Shown: positions 9,402 through 18,949, counted from the stretch's first letter. The stretch: DNA of 64,000 nucleotides from UTCFX2 sp963788145 (GCA_963788145.1 CAWBFQ010000006.1:1095433-1159432); one strand, 5' to 3'. A program made the numbers and translations. Notes: generated by a model from the sequence alone, not told the origin.

Positions 9402-10082
9402 ATGGCCCGTTTTCAACGTCTCGAAGTACTCAATGAAATTGTCAGGATCGGCTTGATTCCAGTATTTTATGAGCCAGATCTGGAAGTGGCTAAGCAGGTT
9501 ATCAATGCCTGCGTTCTGGGCGGCGCACGCTTGATTGAATTCACCAATCGAGGTGACAACGCCTATCGCGTTTTCTCGGATCTGGTTCAGTACAGCGCCG
9601 TGGAAATCCCGGACGCCATTCTGGGAGTGGGCTCGGTGATCGATCCGGGGACTGCTGCGCTCTATATCGATAGTGGAGCCAATTTTGTGGTTGGTCCCAC
9701 TTTGAATCCTGAGGTGGCTCGCGTCTGCAATCGCCGCAAGGTTTCCTACAGTCCGGGGTGTGGAAGCGCTACCGAAATCATGCAAGCTGAAGAGTTAGGC
9801 GCTGAAATTGTAAAAATCTTCCCCGGCGATTCTATCGGTGGTCCGAACTTTGTGAAATCCATCCGGGGACCGATGCCTTGGACTCGCATTATGCCTACCG
9901 GGGGTGTCGAAACAACTCAGGAAAGCATCGAGGCCTGGTTCAGAGCTGGCGTCGCAGCTGTGGGAATTGGATCTAATCTTATCCGCAAGGAATGGCTGAA
10001 AGGGAAGGATTATTCGTCTATCCAGCAGAAAACAGCAGAAGTCGTTCGCTGGATTCGCCAGTCATGTGGTGAGAAGGAGTAA
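9402..10082 (+). CDS. eda: KDPG/KHG-type bifunctional aldolase
   Basis: A 226-residue class I aldolase of the Eda family. The Schiff-base Lys is in EIVKIFPGDSIGGPNFVKSI, and family segments SPGC and MPTGGV are present. A strong ribosome site (AAGGAAGG) lies six bases upstream of the ATG. The enzyme cleaves 2-keto-3-deoxy-6-phosphogluconate to pyruvate and glyceraldehyde 3-phosphate. The next gene encodes the matching 2-keto-3-deoxygluconate kinase, six bases downstream, which supports this substrate over 4-hydroxy-2-oxoglutarate. Confidence 0.9.
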   Translation: MARFQRLEVLNEIVRIGLIPVFYEPDLEVAKQVINACVLGGARLIEFTNRGDNAYRVFSDLVQYSAVEIPDAILGVGSVIDPGTAALYIDSGANFVVGPTLNPEVARVCNRRKVSYSPGCGSATEIMQAEELGAEIVKIFPGDSIGGPNFVKSIRGPMPWTRIMPTGGVETTQESIEAWFRAGVAAVGIGSNLIRKEWLKGKDYSSIQQKTAEVVRWIRQSCGEKE

Positions 10083-10087
10083 TCCCT

Positions 10088-11138
10088 ATGGGAAAGACAG
10101 TGGTTGCATTTGGTGAGATCATGCTGCGCTTGAAAGCGCCCGGTTTTGAGCGGCTGTTTCAATCACCAGTTTTAGAGGCTACTTTTGGCGGCGGGGAGGC
10201 GAATGTAGCGATCTCGCTTGCGAATTACGGAGACGATGTCGCTTATATTACCGTTCTCCCCAAAAATCCTATCGGTGAAGCGTGCAGATCAGAGCTGCGC
10301 CGTTTCGGAGTAGATACTTGCTGGATAGCAACCGGCGGCGACCGGTTGGGTGTTTATTACCTCGAACCTGGGGCAAACCAACGCCCTTCCATTGTCGTTT
10401 ATGATCGAGCGAACTCTTCGATCGCCGTGGCAAAGCCGGATTCGTTTGATTGGCCGCAGATTTTTGCTGGTGCAGGGTGGTTCCATGTGACGGGCATCAC
10501 TCCTGCGCTCAGCCAGAGCGCTGCCGATCTCACCCTGCTCGCGGTTCAAACCGCCAAAGAGAACGGGGTGACAGTATCCTGCGATTACAACTACCGCAAA
10601 AACTTATGGAAATATGGAAAGAAAGCGCCCGATGTAATGCAGGAAATCGTTCGCTATGTTGATATCGGCATTGCGAATGAAGAAGACTGTCAGAAATCCT
10701 TGGGTGTGAAGCTGGTTGATAATGATTGTCTAGACAAAGAGATCACAGCCGGCGATCTAAATTTGGCGCATTATCAGCGTCTCGCTGAAAAAATGTTGGA
10801 GACTTTCCCGAACCTGAAAAAACAAGCGATAACACTTCGGCAGAGTTACAGCGCATATCATAATGGCTGGTCAGCCTGTTTGTACAATGGTGTTGAGTTC
10901 ATGGTCAGCCGCAATTATGACATCAGGAATATCGTCGATCGCGTCGGCGGTGGGGATGCATTTGCAGGTGGATTGATCCACGGTCTGGTCGCCGGGATGT
11001 CTGATCAAAGCGCGCTGGAATTCGCGGTCGCGGCTTCATGCTTGAAGCATTCGATCCCTGGAGATTTTTAACAGGGTCAGTATTACAGAAGTGGAGAAAT
11101 TGATGAAAGGTGACGCCTCCGGTCGCGTTCAGCGCTGA
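10088..11138 (+). CDS. kdgK: 2-keto-3-deoxygluconate kinase (PfkB family), apparent frameshift near 3' end
   Basis: PfkB-family sugar kinase with the N-terminal GGGEANVAISLANYG and the C-terminal catalytic DRVGGGDAFAGGLIHGL, whose Asp is the base. It phosphorylates 2-keto-3-deoxygluconate for the aldolase encoded just upstream. As written, translation stops at 11071 after HSIPGDF. Removing one T from the T5 run at 11065-11069 continues the frame for 22 more codons to 11138, ending in GDASGRVQR, the usual C-terminus of KdgK. The full length is then about 349 residues. The shift is most simply a homopolymer sequence error. Confidence 0.9.
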
Positions 11139-11162
11139 GAGGACGGTTATGGAGAGAATGCG

Positions 11163-12476
11163 ATGAAAACACTGCCTCTGCGCAAAATACCTGGCGAGAA
11201 ATCAAAATCATATTTGGATCTGGCGAAAACCTGTGAACCCTCTTGCGCCGCAGACCAGACCCCCATCGTTTGGGACCATGGGGAAGGCGTTTGGGTGTGG
11301 GATGTAGATAACAACCAATACATCGATTTTACTTCAGGTGTTTTGGTGACAAACCTGGGTCATAGTCACCCTGGGTTGGTGCAAGCGATCCAGTCTCAGG
11401 CGCCGCGCCTGACGAATACGTACTCATTCCCAACTCCGGAGAGGATCACCGCCTCGGCGCGTTTGCTGAAAACCTTACCGAAGAATCTCGATCGGATTTT
11501 TATGCTCAGCACTGGCGCGGAGGTGACTGAAGCTGCCTTGCAAATCGCCCGCCGTTTTACCGCTAAGCAGGAGGTTCTCTCCTTCTTCGGTGGTTTCCAC
11601 GGCCGAACTTATGGAGCTATGGGAGTAGCTGGCAGCAAAGGCATCAGACGCCAGTTCGGTACGCCCGTGCCAGGCGGAATTATGGCGCCCTATGGCTATT
11701 GTTATCGATGTTTCTATGATAAACACTTCCCGGATTGTGATTTATTTTGCATCAAGGCGATTGAACAAATCGTCGAGTGTTCCTCTTCCGGCAATTTGGG
11801 TGCAGTGATCGTCGAACCATATCAGGGCGCGGCGGGTTTCATCTTTCCACCCGAAGGATGGCTGCCAGCATTAGCCGAGTGGGCGCGTCATCATGATCTC
11901 CTCCTGATTGTCGATGAAGTTCAGTCCAGTTTTGGCCGCACAGGAAAGATGTACGCCATCGAATGGGAAGGCATCGCGCCGAATATGCTTTGCCTGGGCA
12001 AAGGAATGGGCTGTGGGGTCCCAGCTTCGGCTGTGGCAGCAGAAGCGCGCATTTTTGAATGCATGGCGCCGGGCGAGCTTTCCAGCACCTGGGGCGGCAA
12101 CCCGCTCGCCAGCGCGGCAGTTCTGGCTGTTTTAGACGCAATGGAAACCGGGCAAATTGCTCAGAAAGCCCTGGAGAAGGGTGAATACCTGATGCAACGC
12201 TTGCTTAAACTGCAGAGAAGCTTCCCGTTCCTGGGAGATATCCGCGGTCGCGGCCTGGTGATTGGATTGGAGATTATCGACCCTCGCAATGGCATCCAAC
12301 CCTCGCCAGCCCTCACTCGACGCATCATCATGGCTGCAGCCGAGCGCGGTATGCTGCTTGGCAAAGTAGGGCAGTTCGGCAATATCATTCGCGTGGCTCC
12401 ACCTCTGGTTATCTCTCATGAAGAGATAGACCTGGCAGTCGATATCTTTCAGGCGGTCTTCACTGACCTTATGTGA
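11163..12476 (+). CDS. Class III PLP-dependent aminotransferase (GABA/ornithine-type, possibly racemase)
   Basis: A 437-residue fold-type I enzyme. Visible landmarks are STGAEVTEAALQIAR (phosphate binding), FFGGFHGRTYG, the Asp of LLIVDEVQSSFGRTG, and LGKGMGCGVPASAV, which carries the PLP-binding Lys. The cluster of Cys residues around YGYCYRCFYDKHFPDCDLFC is characteristic of a subset that includes 4-aminobutyrate aminotransferases and isoleucine-2-epimerase-like racemases. Given the D-aminopeptidase in the same run, racemisation or deamination of a released amino acid is possible, but this is inference. A ribosome site GGAGAG lies six bases upstream of 11163. Confidence 0.88.
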   Translation: MKTLPLRKIPGEKSKSYLDLAKTCEPSCAADQTPIVWDHGEGVWVWDVDNNQYIDFTSGVLVTNLGHSHPGLVQAIQSQAPRLTNTYSFPTPERITASARLLKTLPKNLDRIFMLSTGAEVTEAALQIARRFTAKQEVLSFFGGFHGRTYGAMGVAGSKGIRRQFGTPVPGGIMAPYGYCYRCFYDKHFPDCDLFCIKAIEQIVECSSSGNLGAVIVEPYQGAAGFIFPPEGWLPALAEWARHHDLLLIVDEVQSSFGRTGKMYAIEWEGIAPNMLCLGKGMGCGVPASAVAAEARIFECMAPGELSSTWGGNPLASAAVLAVLDAMETGQIAQKALEKGEYLMQRLLKLQRSFPFLGDIRGRGLVIGLEIIDPRNGIQPSPALTRRIIMAAAERGMLLGKVGQFGNIIRVAPPLVISHEEIDLAVDIFQAVFTDLM

Positions 12477-12574
12477 GAAGGAACCAGCGTGGAAAGAAGT
12501 CTATCGACTTTCCATAGATGAGTGTAAATTCCAATAGTTCAATTAAATCCACACTCCGTTCCGCCGATCCACAC

Positions 12575-12718
12575 TTAAATTACCTGAGTTCGGGTGTAGG
12601 GTCTCATAATTTCGTACCTTAACAGTCTTATGAAAACGAGGCCAATACTGAGGATGGCTATAAGTCCGCTTGCAAAACTAAAGATTGCCAGGCGGTTTGT
12701 TTTGATAGAACTCTCCAT
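12575..12718 (-). CDS. Small single-pass membrane protein, 47 residues, unknown function
   Basis: A short gene opposite to its neighbours in the gap between the catabolic run and the CRISPR locus. It has an ATG with GGAG eight bases upstream, a polar N-terminus (MESSIKTNR), one hydrophobic segment of about 21 residues (LAIFSFASGLIAILSIGLVF) and a basic C-terminal tail. The ribosome site, positive-inside charge pattern and membrane helix favour a real gene over chance. I do not recognise a family. Confidence 0.5.
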   Translation of the reverse strand: MESSIKTNRLAIFSFASGLIAILSIGLVFIRLLRYEIMRPYTRTQVI

Positions 12719-12730
12719 TGATTATTCTCC

Positions 12731-13240
12731 TATGTAGATTCTCCGCGACGAATAAGCAGTGTTCTTTGATACTGCGAGGGGCCGCCCAACAAATGTTTCT
12801 ACTGCAATTATGCAGCACATTATGCCAATAGCGGTGAATATGCGGATTTCCCGAAAAAGATTATTATAAGAGCAGTTTTAAAAAGCTACTGGTTAGGCAG
12901 TTCCAAACCCCTGGATTTCAGATTCTGGATCAGCTTATCTCGAATGTCATTTCGTACCCTGAATTTATTTCACCATTTTTTCCCATAATGGAAGGGTTTT
13001 ACGGCTGAATTTTTCTGTGGATGGCGGTTGATTTCCCACCGCTATCCTTTCTATTCGTCCGGGTGGCGCTTTTGCTCCCACTTGCAAAATCGCTTCTTGG
13101 GGACGGTTTTCAGGAATGTGAGCAAAATCTATACATTTTGGGGTTTTCTAAGTACAATGATAATGGAAGTACGGCCTCATTGTTTTCCCAGATCGTCGCC
13201 CAATGTCTTCTCACCACATCGGGGAAAGTAGATCATTCAA
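12731..13240. other. Intergenic region upstream of the CRISPR locus
   Basis: About 500 bases between the small minus-strand gene and the CARF-HTH gene. It is more A+T rich than its surroundings and contains no ORF with a convincing ribosome site. It must hold the promoter for the CARF-HTH gene and perhaps the divergent promoter of the small gene, but I see no clear -35/-10 pair. No repeat or RNA gene was recognised. Confidence 0.5.
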
Positions 13241-14140
13241 GTGGGACGAACCTTTCCGCAAAATGAATCCTGCATTCTGATCGCCACTCTCGGCAGCGAA
13301 GCCCAGGTGGTGACTGCTGTGCTGGATTTATTGCTCGCCCAGGGCGAATCGATTGCAGCGGTCCAGGTCATCCACACATTTGCGCCAGGCTCCCCGGTAG
13401 TCGCGGCTGTAGATCGGCTGCAGCAAGCCTTTACAGATCCACCTTACAGTAGGCGCATCCGCCTGGACCTGGTTGCGATCCTGGATGCTTCGAGCAGGCC
13501 GGTCGCCGATGTTGATTCCCCTTCCAGTTCGGAATGGGCTTTCCGGACGATTTATCGTCAAATTTTGCAGGCGAAGCGAGAGGGCCGCCGAGTGCATCTA
13601 TGCATCGCTGGCGGACGTAAAACGATGTCGCTCTATGCCCTGGCAGCCGCTCAGATGCTCTGTGACGAGAATGATCACCTCTGGCATTTGTTCTCCAGCG
13701 GCGAATTCCTGACCAGCAAACGCTTTCATCCGCAACCCGGCGATCAAACCCACCTGGTTGAAATCCCCTTCATCTTCTGGAGTGTGGCTTCGCCGGTATT
13801 GAGCGGGTTGTCCGAGGTCGAAGACCCCTTCGAAGCGCTGAGCCGCATCCGTGATTTGCAGTTAAACGAGAAGATCACCCACATCCGTTCGTATTTGCTC
13901 GGCGCTCTCACTCCGGCGGAAGCGCGCGTGGTGGGTTTATTGGCTTGCGAGGGTCTGACAGATCAACAGATCGCCACACGCCTGACGCTTTCGCCCCGCA
14001 CGGTCGAGCAGCACCTCCATTCAGCCTATCAAAAAGCGGTTGCTCATTGGGACATCGATACGGTCACACGCGCCCAACTTGTGAACCTAGTCGGGCTGTA
14101 TTACACTTTCGGATACCATCAAGCGGCAGAGGACAAATAA
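13241..14140 (+). CDS. CARF-superfamily (NE0113-like) protein with C-terminal LuxR-type HTH
   Basis: The N-terminal part opens with ILIATLGSEAQVVTAVLDLL and carries AGGRKTMSLYALAAAQML near residue 122, the signature of the CRISPR-associated NE0113 group within the CARF superfamily, which binds cyclic oligoadenylates. Residues about 222-272 (LTPAEARVVGLLACEGLTDQQIATRLTLSPRTVEQHLHSA) form a LuxR/GerE helix-turn-helix. No HEPN or nuclease motif is visible, so it is probably a cOA-responsive transcription regulator, or a ring nuclease with a DNA-binding tail. The GTG at 13241 is the only plausible in-frame start; an in-frame stop lies 10 bases before it and no strong ribosome site is seen. It is the first gene of the type III-A locus, co-oriented with cas10. 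Confidence 0.8.
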   Translation: MGRTFPQNESCILIATLGSEAQVVTAVLDLLLAQGESIAAVQVIHTFAPGSPVVAAVDRLQQAFTDPPYSRRIRLDLVAILDASSRPVADVDSPSSSEWAFRTIYRQILQAKREGRRVHLCIAGGRKTMSLYALAAAQMLCDENDHLWHLFSSGEFLTSKRFHPQPGDQTHLVEIPFIFWSVASPVLSGLSEVEDPFEALSRIRDLQLNEKITHIRSYLLGALTPAEARVVGLLACEGLTDQQIATRLTLSPRTVEQHLHSAYQKAVAHWDIDTVTRAQLVNLVGLYYTFGYHQAAEDK

Positions 14141-14201
14141 AAAATACGTGATTTCCCGGATCACAAGGTTAAGTAGATCGACTACACTAAACTCGTCTGC
14201 A

Positions 14202-14245
14202 TCCTCCAGGTAGGACAGGGGGCTCGGGGGAAAAAACCTGGAGGA
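14202..14245. promoter_or_regulatory. Perfect 10-bp inverted repeat upstream of cas10
   Basis: TCCTCCAGGT (14202-14211) and ACCTGGAGGA (14236-14245) are exact inverted repeats separated by 24 bases, ending 28 bases before the cas10 start. In DNA it could be an operator for the LuxR-type regulator encoded immediately upstream. In RNA the right arm contains a GGAGGA sequence and the hairpin could act on translation or on transcription read-through. Which applies cannot be told from sequence. Confidence 0.5.
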
Positions 14246-14273
14246 GCGGACAATCAGAAAAATGGGAGGGCAG

Positions 14274-16703
14274 ATGGAAATAAAAACGGAAGTTTTGAAC
14301 GCAGCCCTGGCTGGATTGCTGCATGATGTGGGGAAGTTGGAACAGCGCGCCAGGGATAAACCCTGGGACCCAGCGCCTGGTATTGACCGGGAAGGTCAGC
14401 CCGTACATGCCACCTGGACCACCTACTTCATCCAAAATAATGTCCCGGCGGCGTATCGTCCAGCTGTTTTGGCTGGAGCTTACCACCACACGCCGGAGCG
14501 TTCGCCCGCCGCGGACATCCACCTGAGCGAGCTGGTTGCCCTTGCGGATAAATTGAGCGCAGGTGAGCGAGCCGACCTGCCGAAAGATGACACACGCCCA
14601 CCCCGCCAGATGGTGACGATCTTTGACCGGGTCGTGTTAGAAGATGTGGGCAAGCAGGGCGATTGGCATTATCTCCCGCTGAAACCACTGCTATTAGAGA
14701 GAGATGCTCTTTTCCCAGGTGAGGCATTGGCAGTCAAGGAAGATGTGAACGCATATGAAGATCTTGTAGAAGATCTACGGTCCGCCGCACGCCAAGACTT
14801 CCCTGACGGGGCAAGCTATCTCGAAAACTTGCTCGCCGCTATGCAGCGATCTGCCTGGTGCGCGCCATCGGCTTATTATCACTCGCTGCCGGATGTGTCG
14901 CTCTACGATCACAGCCGTATGACCGCCGCCTTAGCAGCCTGTATGGCCGACCTAGAGCCGACTTTCGTATCCGGTTTGCTTGGGGCAGTGCGCCGTAATT
15001 TTGAAAACAAACCAACTGAGCAGGACGAGAAACTTCTGCAGACGCCAGTGGCTTTGCTGGTTGGAGGCGATATCTCCGGCATCCAGGATTTCATTTACAC
15101 AGTATCGTCTAAGGGCGCAGCTATGACGCTGCGTGGGCGCTCGTTATATCTGCAACTGTTGAACGAGGCAGTATTGCGCTTTACCCTCTCAGAACTGGGT
15201 TTGCCCTACACCAATGTGATCTATTCTGGCGGCGGGCATTATTTTCTGCTTGCGCCGATCTCTGCAGCGGAAAAGCTCGCTGAAATCCAACGCACTGTCA
15301 GCCAGAAATTGCTTCGCCATCACGGCGCGAGCCTGTATCTGGCTATGGGATACTGCGCTGTCCCGGCGAATGGCTTCAAGATCGATCATTTTCGCCATTC
15401 CTGGGATTGCATGCATCGCAACCTGGCTGAAGCCAAACAGCGGCGCTACCTGGAATTAGGTGAAGAACTCTATCAGCGCATTTTCGAATTGCCGGAATGG
15501 GGTGGCAATCCGGAGGATGTGTGCGACGTATGCGGCGAAGATGGTCGCAAAACCAGTCGCTGGGACCAGGATCAAGAAGTGGATATTTGCCCGCTCTGCC
15601 GCTCGTTCGCCGAAAAATTGGGAAAACCGCTGCCCGGATCGACATTCATCGCTCTGGGTTTTACCACACCCTCCGAGTTGCCGCCCGGCGATGCGCTCGA
15701 CGCGCTGGCCGGTTTTGGCATGCAGGTTCAATTCCTGAAAAATGTTCAGGAATCTGTGTCTGTGCCACAGCCGGTGGTTTGGGCTTTGAGCGATCCCAAG
15801 GACGGGCGCTGGCCGCAAGCCGATATAAACCCGGTCGTCAATTGGCTGCATTATATGGTCAAGCAGATCCCGCCGGTGACTTTTGATGAGCTTCAAGATA
15901 AAGCGGTGGGCGGCTTCAAACGCCTAGGCGTGCTGAGGATGGATGTAGATAATCTGGGCGAGGTCTTCAAGCATGGTCTGGCCGGCGCGGATTCACTCGC
16001 CCGCCTCTCCACCCTTAGCCTGCAAATGTCCCTGTTCTTTGAAGGCTGGGTCAAGCAGATTTGCGAGAGCACAGCCTATCAAAACCTGATTTATGCGGTC
16101 TATGCGGGCGGCGATGACCTCTTCTTAATCGGCCCATGGGATCGGATGCCTGAGCTTGCCCAGACCATCCGGGATGATTTCGGCGCTTATACGGCCGGTC
16201 ACCCAGCCATCCACCTGAGCGCTGGGCTGGCATTCATCGGCGGGAAATACCCGGTCTACCAGGCCGCCGATGACGCCTTCGATGCGCTGGACTTAGCCAA
16301 GGGAGTGGATGGCAAGAATGCCTTCGCCTTCCTGGGAGAACCCTGGCAATGGGAGGTGTTTTCTTCCCTCGCCGCCAAGCAAGCACGTCTGCTCAAGATC
16401 GTTACGGGTCCGGGATTTGATCCGGAAAACCTGGGCGGCCCACAGGCGCTGCTGCATGTGCTGCGCCAGCTCGCCGGCGAGGCGGCTGCACGGGCGAAGA
16501 AATCGAAAGGTCGTCCAGTGTGGGGACCGTGGGTCTGGCGCGGCGCGTATCAGCTCACCCGCATGGCCGAGCGTTACCAGCGCTCCAAACCCGAGCTGGC
16601 GGCAGAACTGCTGTCCATTCGGGATGAGCTGGCCCTCGATAATTACCAGACCATTCAACAGTGGGGCGCAGCAGCTCGCTGGGCTCAACTCTTCCTGCGG
16701 TAA
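14274..16703 (+). CDS. cas10: Type III-A Cas10 (Csm1) with HD and cyclase domains
   Basis: About 809 residues. The N-terminal HD nuclease motif is intact (LLHDVGKLEQRA, residues about 14-25). A GGDISGIQDFIYTVSSKGA segment starts the first Palm-like region. A zinc knuckle (CDVCG...CPLC) lies around residues 415-445. The cyclase Palm has the catalytic AGGDD near residue 612, followed by the small C-terminal helical domain. HD cleaves single-stranded DNA; GGDD makes cyclic oligoadenylates when target RNA is bound. The ATG at 14274 is preferred because GGGAGG lies just upstream; an in-frame ATG at 14262 is possible. Csm1-type motifs and the following csm2-csm5 genes make this subtype III-A. Confidence 0.95.
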   Translation: MEIKTEVLNAALAGLLHDVGKLEQRARDKPWDPAPGIDREGQPVHATWTTYFIQNNVPAAYRPAVLAGAYHHTPERSPAADIHLSELVALADKLSAGERADLPKDDTRPPRQMVTIFDRVVLEDVGKQGDWHYLPLKPLLLERDALFPGEALAVKEDVNAYEDLVEDLRSAARQDFPDGASYLENLLAAMQRSAWCAPSAYYHSLPDVSLYDHSRMTAALAACMADLEPTFVSGLLGAVRRNFENKPTEQDEKLLQTPVALLVGGDISGIQDFIYTVSSKGAAMTLRGRSLYLQLLNEAVLRFTLSELGLPYTNVIYSGGGHYFLLAPISAAEKLAEIQRTVSQKLLRHHGASLYLAMGYCAVPANGFKIDHFRHSWDCMHRNLAEAKQRRYLELGEELYQRIFELPEWGGNPEDVCDVCGEDGRKTSRWDQDQEVDICPLCRSFAEKLGKPLPGSTFIALGFTTPSELPPGDALDALAGFGMQVQFLKNVQESVSVPQPVVWALSDPKDGRWPQADINPVVNWLHYMVKQIPPVTFDELQDKAVGGFKRLGVLRMDVDNLGEVFKHGLAGADSLARLSTLSLQMSLFFEGWVKQICESTAYQNLIYAVYAGGDDLFLIGPWDRMPELAQTIRDDFGAYTAGHPAIHLSAGLAFIGGKYPVYQAADDAFDALDLAKGVDGKNAFAFLGEPWQWEVFSSLAAKQARLLKIVTGPGFDPENLGGPQALLHVLRQLAGEAAARAKKSKGRPVWGPWVWRGAYQLTRMAERYQRSKPELAAELLSIRDELALDNYQTIQQWGAAARWAQLFLR

Positions 16704-16713
16704 AAGGAGAGTA

Positions 16714-18949
16714 ATGATTAACTCAGATCGGTTTTCTGTAAAACATCTCAGAAACATGATCGATAGTTGGACAGAGGGGCCTAGATTAGATTTTAAATCA
16801 ATGCTCTATAAACTGGATTCAGCCAGGTCACAATTCGATTTCGCCAGCGATATCATCGCATTTGCAAATGTCTCCCGAAGAATTGGAAAACTTTGCTGGA
16901 TTGTATTTGGAGTAGATGATCTAACAAGAAAGCTATCTCATACCCTTATCCAAGAATATCCTGGTAAGCATAAACCAAAAGGATGGGATAACCCATCGGC
17001 ATCCCTTCTTTCAAAGCAATCTGATGGCGTAGAAAAAGTACTTCGAGAGATTGCCAAAGAATGGATTGAACCTGAGCCGGAGATCGAACTTGAATTTGGT
17101 TTTCTGGATGATCATTTTGTTTCTTATCTTGAAATTTCTCCAAATGATTCGGTGGAACCCTTCCATTTGCGGAAAGAGATCATATTTGACAAGGACGGAA
17201 AGGAGCGAAAGTATGATAAAGGCTCAGTTTTTGTCCGGAAAACATCCTCTACATGCTACGTACGAAAGGAAGATGAAAAACATTTATTAACTGTCTGCCA
17301 GGCAAGTTACCTGAAAAAGCAAGAATGGAAGGATTTGATAATGGCTCATCTTTCAGATGTTTTTCTAAAGGCAAATGAGCTACCACCGAATTTCCATTCG
17401 CACGTAAAGGGAAGCCAGGATGAAATAGAGCAAGCAGTGATTGATGAGTTGGATAATGGCAGGAAAATAATCACCATTGTTGCTCCAGCCGGTATGGGAA
17501 AAACAACGATATTACATCGAATTTCGTATCAACTGGCCCACCGTCACAATATTGACTTAATTACTCGCCAGGATTATTACGGAGGTGAAAACGAGCCATC
17601 GACGATGGTATCAATTTCCGAACTGGAATTTGTGAACCCAATCGATCTAGAGATGCTTCCGAGTTTTCCAATCCCAATTTTCTTTGAGTTGCGAATTGCT
17701 TTTGACAATATTGATCAATTCAAAAATAGCCTGTTGAGGTCTTATTAAGGAACATATTGGGAATGAAGAAATACAAACTCTTGAAAGTCTATTCTCGATC
17801 CCTGGTTCTCGATGGATTATCTTATTGGATGGAATTGATGAGATCCGAAATAGGGAAACATCGGCGCCAAAATTGAGGACTTGGGTGAACGAATTACCGG
17901 CTAACGTGCAAGTCGTTTTGACCTCCAGGCCAGGTTATGGGCTGAGCGAGCAAGACGGGCGTTATCGGTTTCTAGAGATTGATCAACTGAAACCTGAGGA
18001 AATCCGTCGCTTACTAAAGGGAAAAATTGGGGCAACTTGCGATGAAAGAGGTATTGCTTTCCCTACGGAGAAAACGCTCGATGACTTGTCGAGTTTGACT
18101 GAATTATCTGGATTTCTAATTAATCAACGAGCTATTGATGGATTGATTGAGCTTTGGTTACCGGAATCTGGTAGCGCGCTTGATCCAGTCATTGACCGGG
18201 TAAGCGAGATTGTCATGGTTCACGATAGCATTCCCTATGATAACGACATAGATGTTAATCATTCGATTGAAATCGGAGATATGCCATTCATTACGCATGA
18301 TGAGATCATCAGTGATTTAGATATTCAAGCAGACATAATTCAACAAGAGGACATCAATTCTCAAAACGAAGGATCCGATATATTAACATCCAGCGATGAT
18401 ACTCTAGGAAACGAAAGTCAAGGTAATACGGAATCAGAGACCGATGAATCGGAAACTGATGAAGTAGAGATTGATGAATCAGAGACTTTTTCTTTTCCAT
18501 CACTGGCAGGGATGACCAGGTACGTGGTCGGATACCTTTATAAAAAAGAAGAAGCCCGTCGTGAGGATTGGGGAAAGAAAGAGAAACATGCAGTGAATAC
18601 TGCCAGGAATGAACTCGCCTATATCGCGTGGAAAGAAAATTGGGAAATAACGGATTTCAACTCATTCATATGCATCCGAAGGAAGCAGATTAAGAGCGAT
18701 AGCCTCGCTTGTAATGAAGATATCGGTTTTCTCGAATCCTTAGACGGGAAAAGACACCAATTCATCAGCTCACTTCTACACAAATATTTTATCGCCGACT
18801 TCGGTTTCGATCTCGAAAATAACGAAATTGTTCGAGGAATGAAACGACACGACTTACAATCAGAATCGACCAAAATGGTCCTGAATATGCTTGATCAATT
18901 GTTTTCAGATCAAGGGAGACCTACCCTTTCATCAAGAATAGGAGTGTAA
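16714..18949 (+). CDS. AlbA_2 (Schlafen-like)-NACHT STAND NTPase embedded in the csm operon, apparent frameshift
   Basis: The ATG at 16714 has AAGGAG four bases upstream and follows the cas10 stop by 10 bases. Residues about 10-150 resemble the AlbA_2 putative nucleic-acid-binding domain (EGPRLDFKS...IIAFANVS...CWIVFGVDD). A P-loop follows near residue 260 (APAGMGKTTILHRI), a Walker B near residue 370 (WIILLDGIDEIRN) and a sensor Arg in LTSRPGYG, a NACHT-type STAND ATPase. An acidic Glu/Asp/Ser/Thr-rich linker (about 18361-18490) precedes a helical C-terminus with FISSLLHKYFIADF. The frame breaks at 17737-17746 and resumes one base later; deleting one T there joins both halves. Codon use is clearly more A+T rich than in flanking cas genes, suggesting separate acquisition. 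It may be an immune effector coupled to the type III system, but its role is unknown. Confidence 0.75.

Noticed and set aside
13021..13266. An 81-codon open frame upstream of the CARF-HTH gene
   Set aside because: No ribosome site, no family similarity and it overlaps the CARF-HTH start; likely chance.
16309..16713. In-frame upstream extension of the STAND gene inside cas10
   Set aside because: cas10 motifs occupy that stretch in another frame, and the ATG at 16714 has a ribosome site and the first AlbA_2 residues.
17725..17830. Programmed ribosomal frameshifting in the STAND gene
   Set aside because: No slippery heptamer or downstream pseudoknot stands out, and similar single-base shifts occur in unrelated genes throughout the window.
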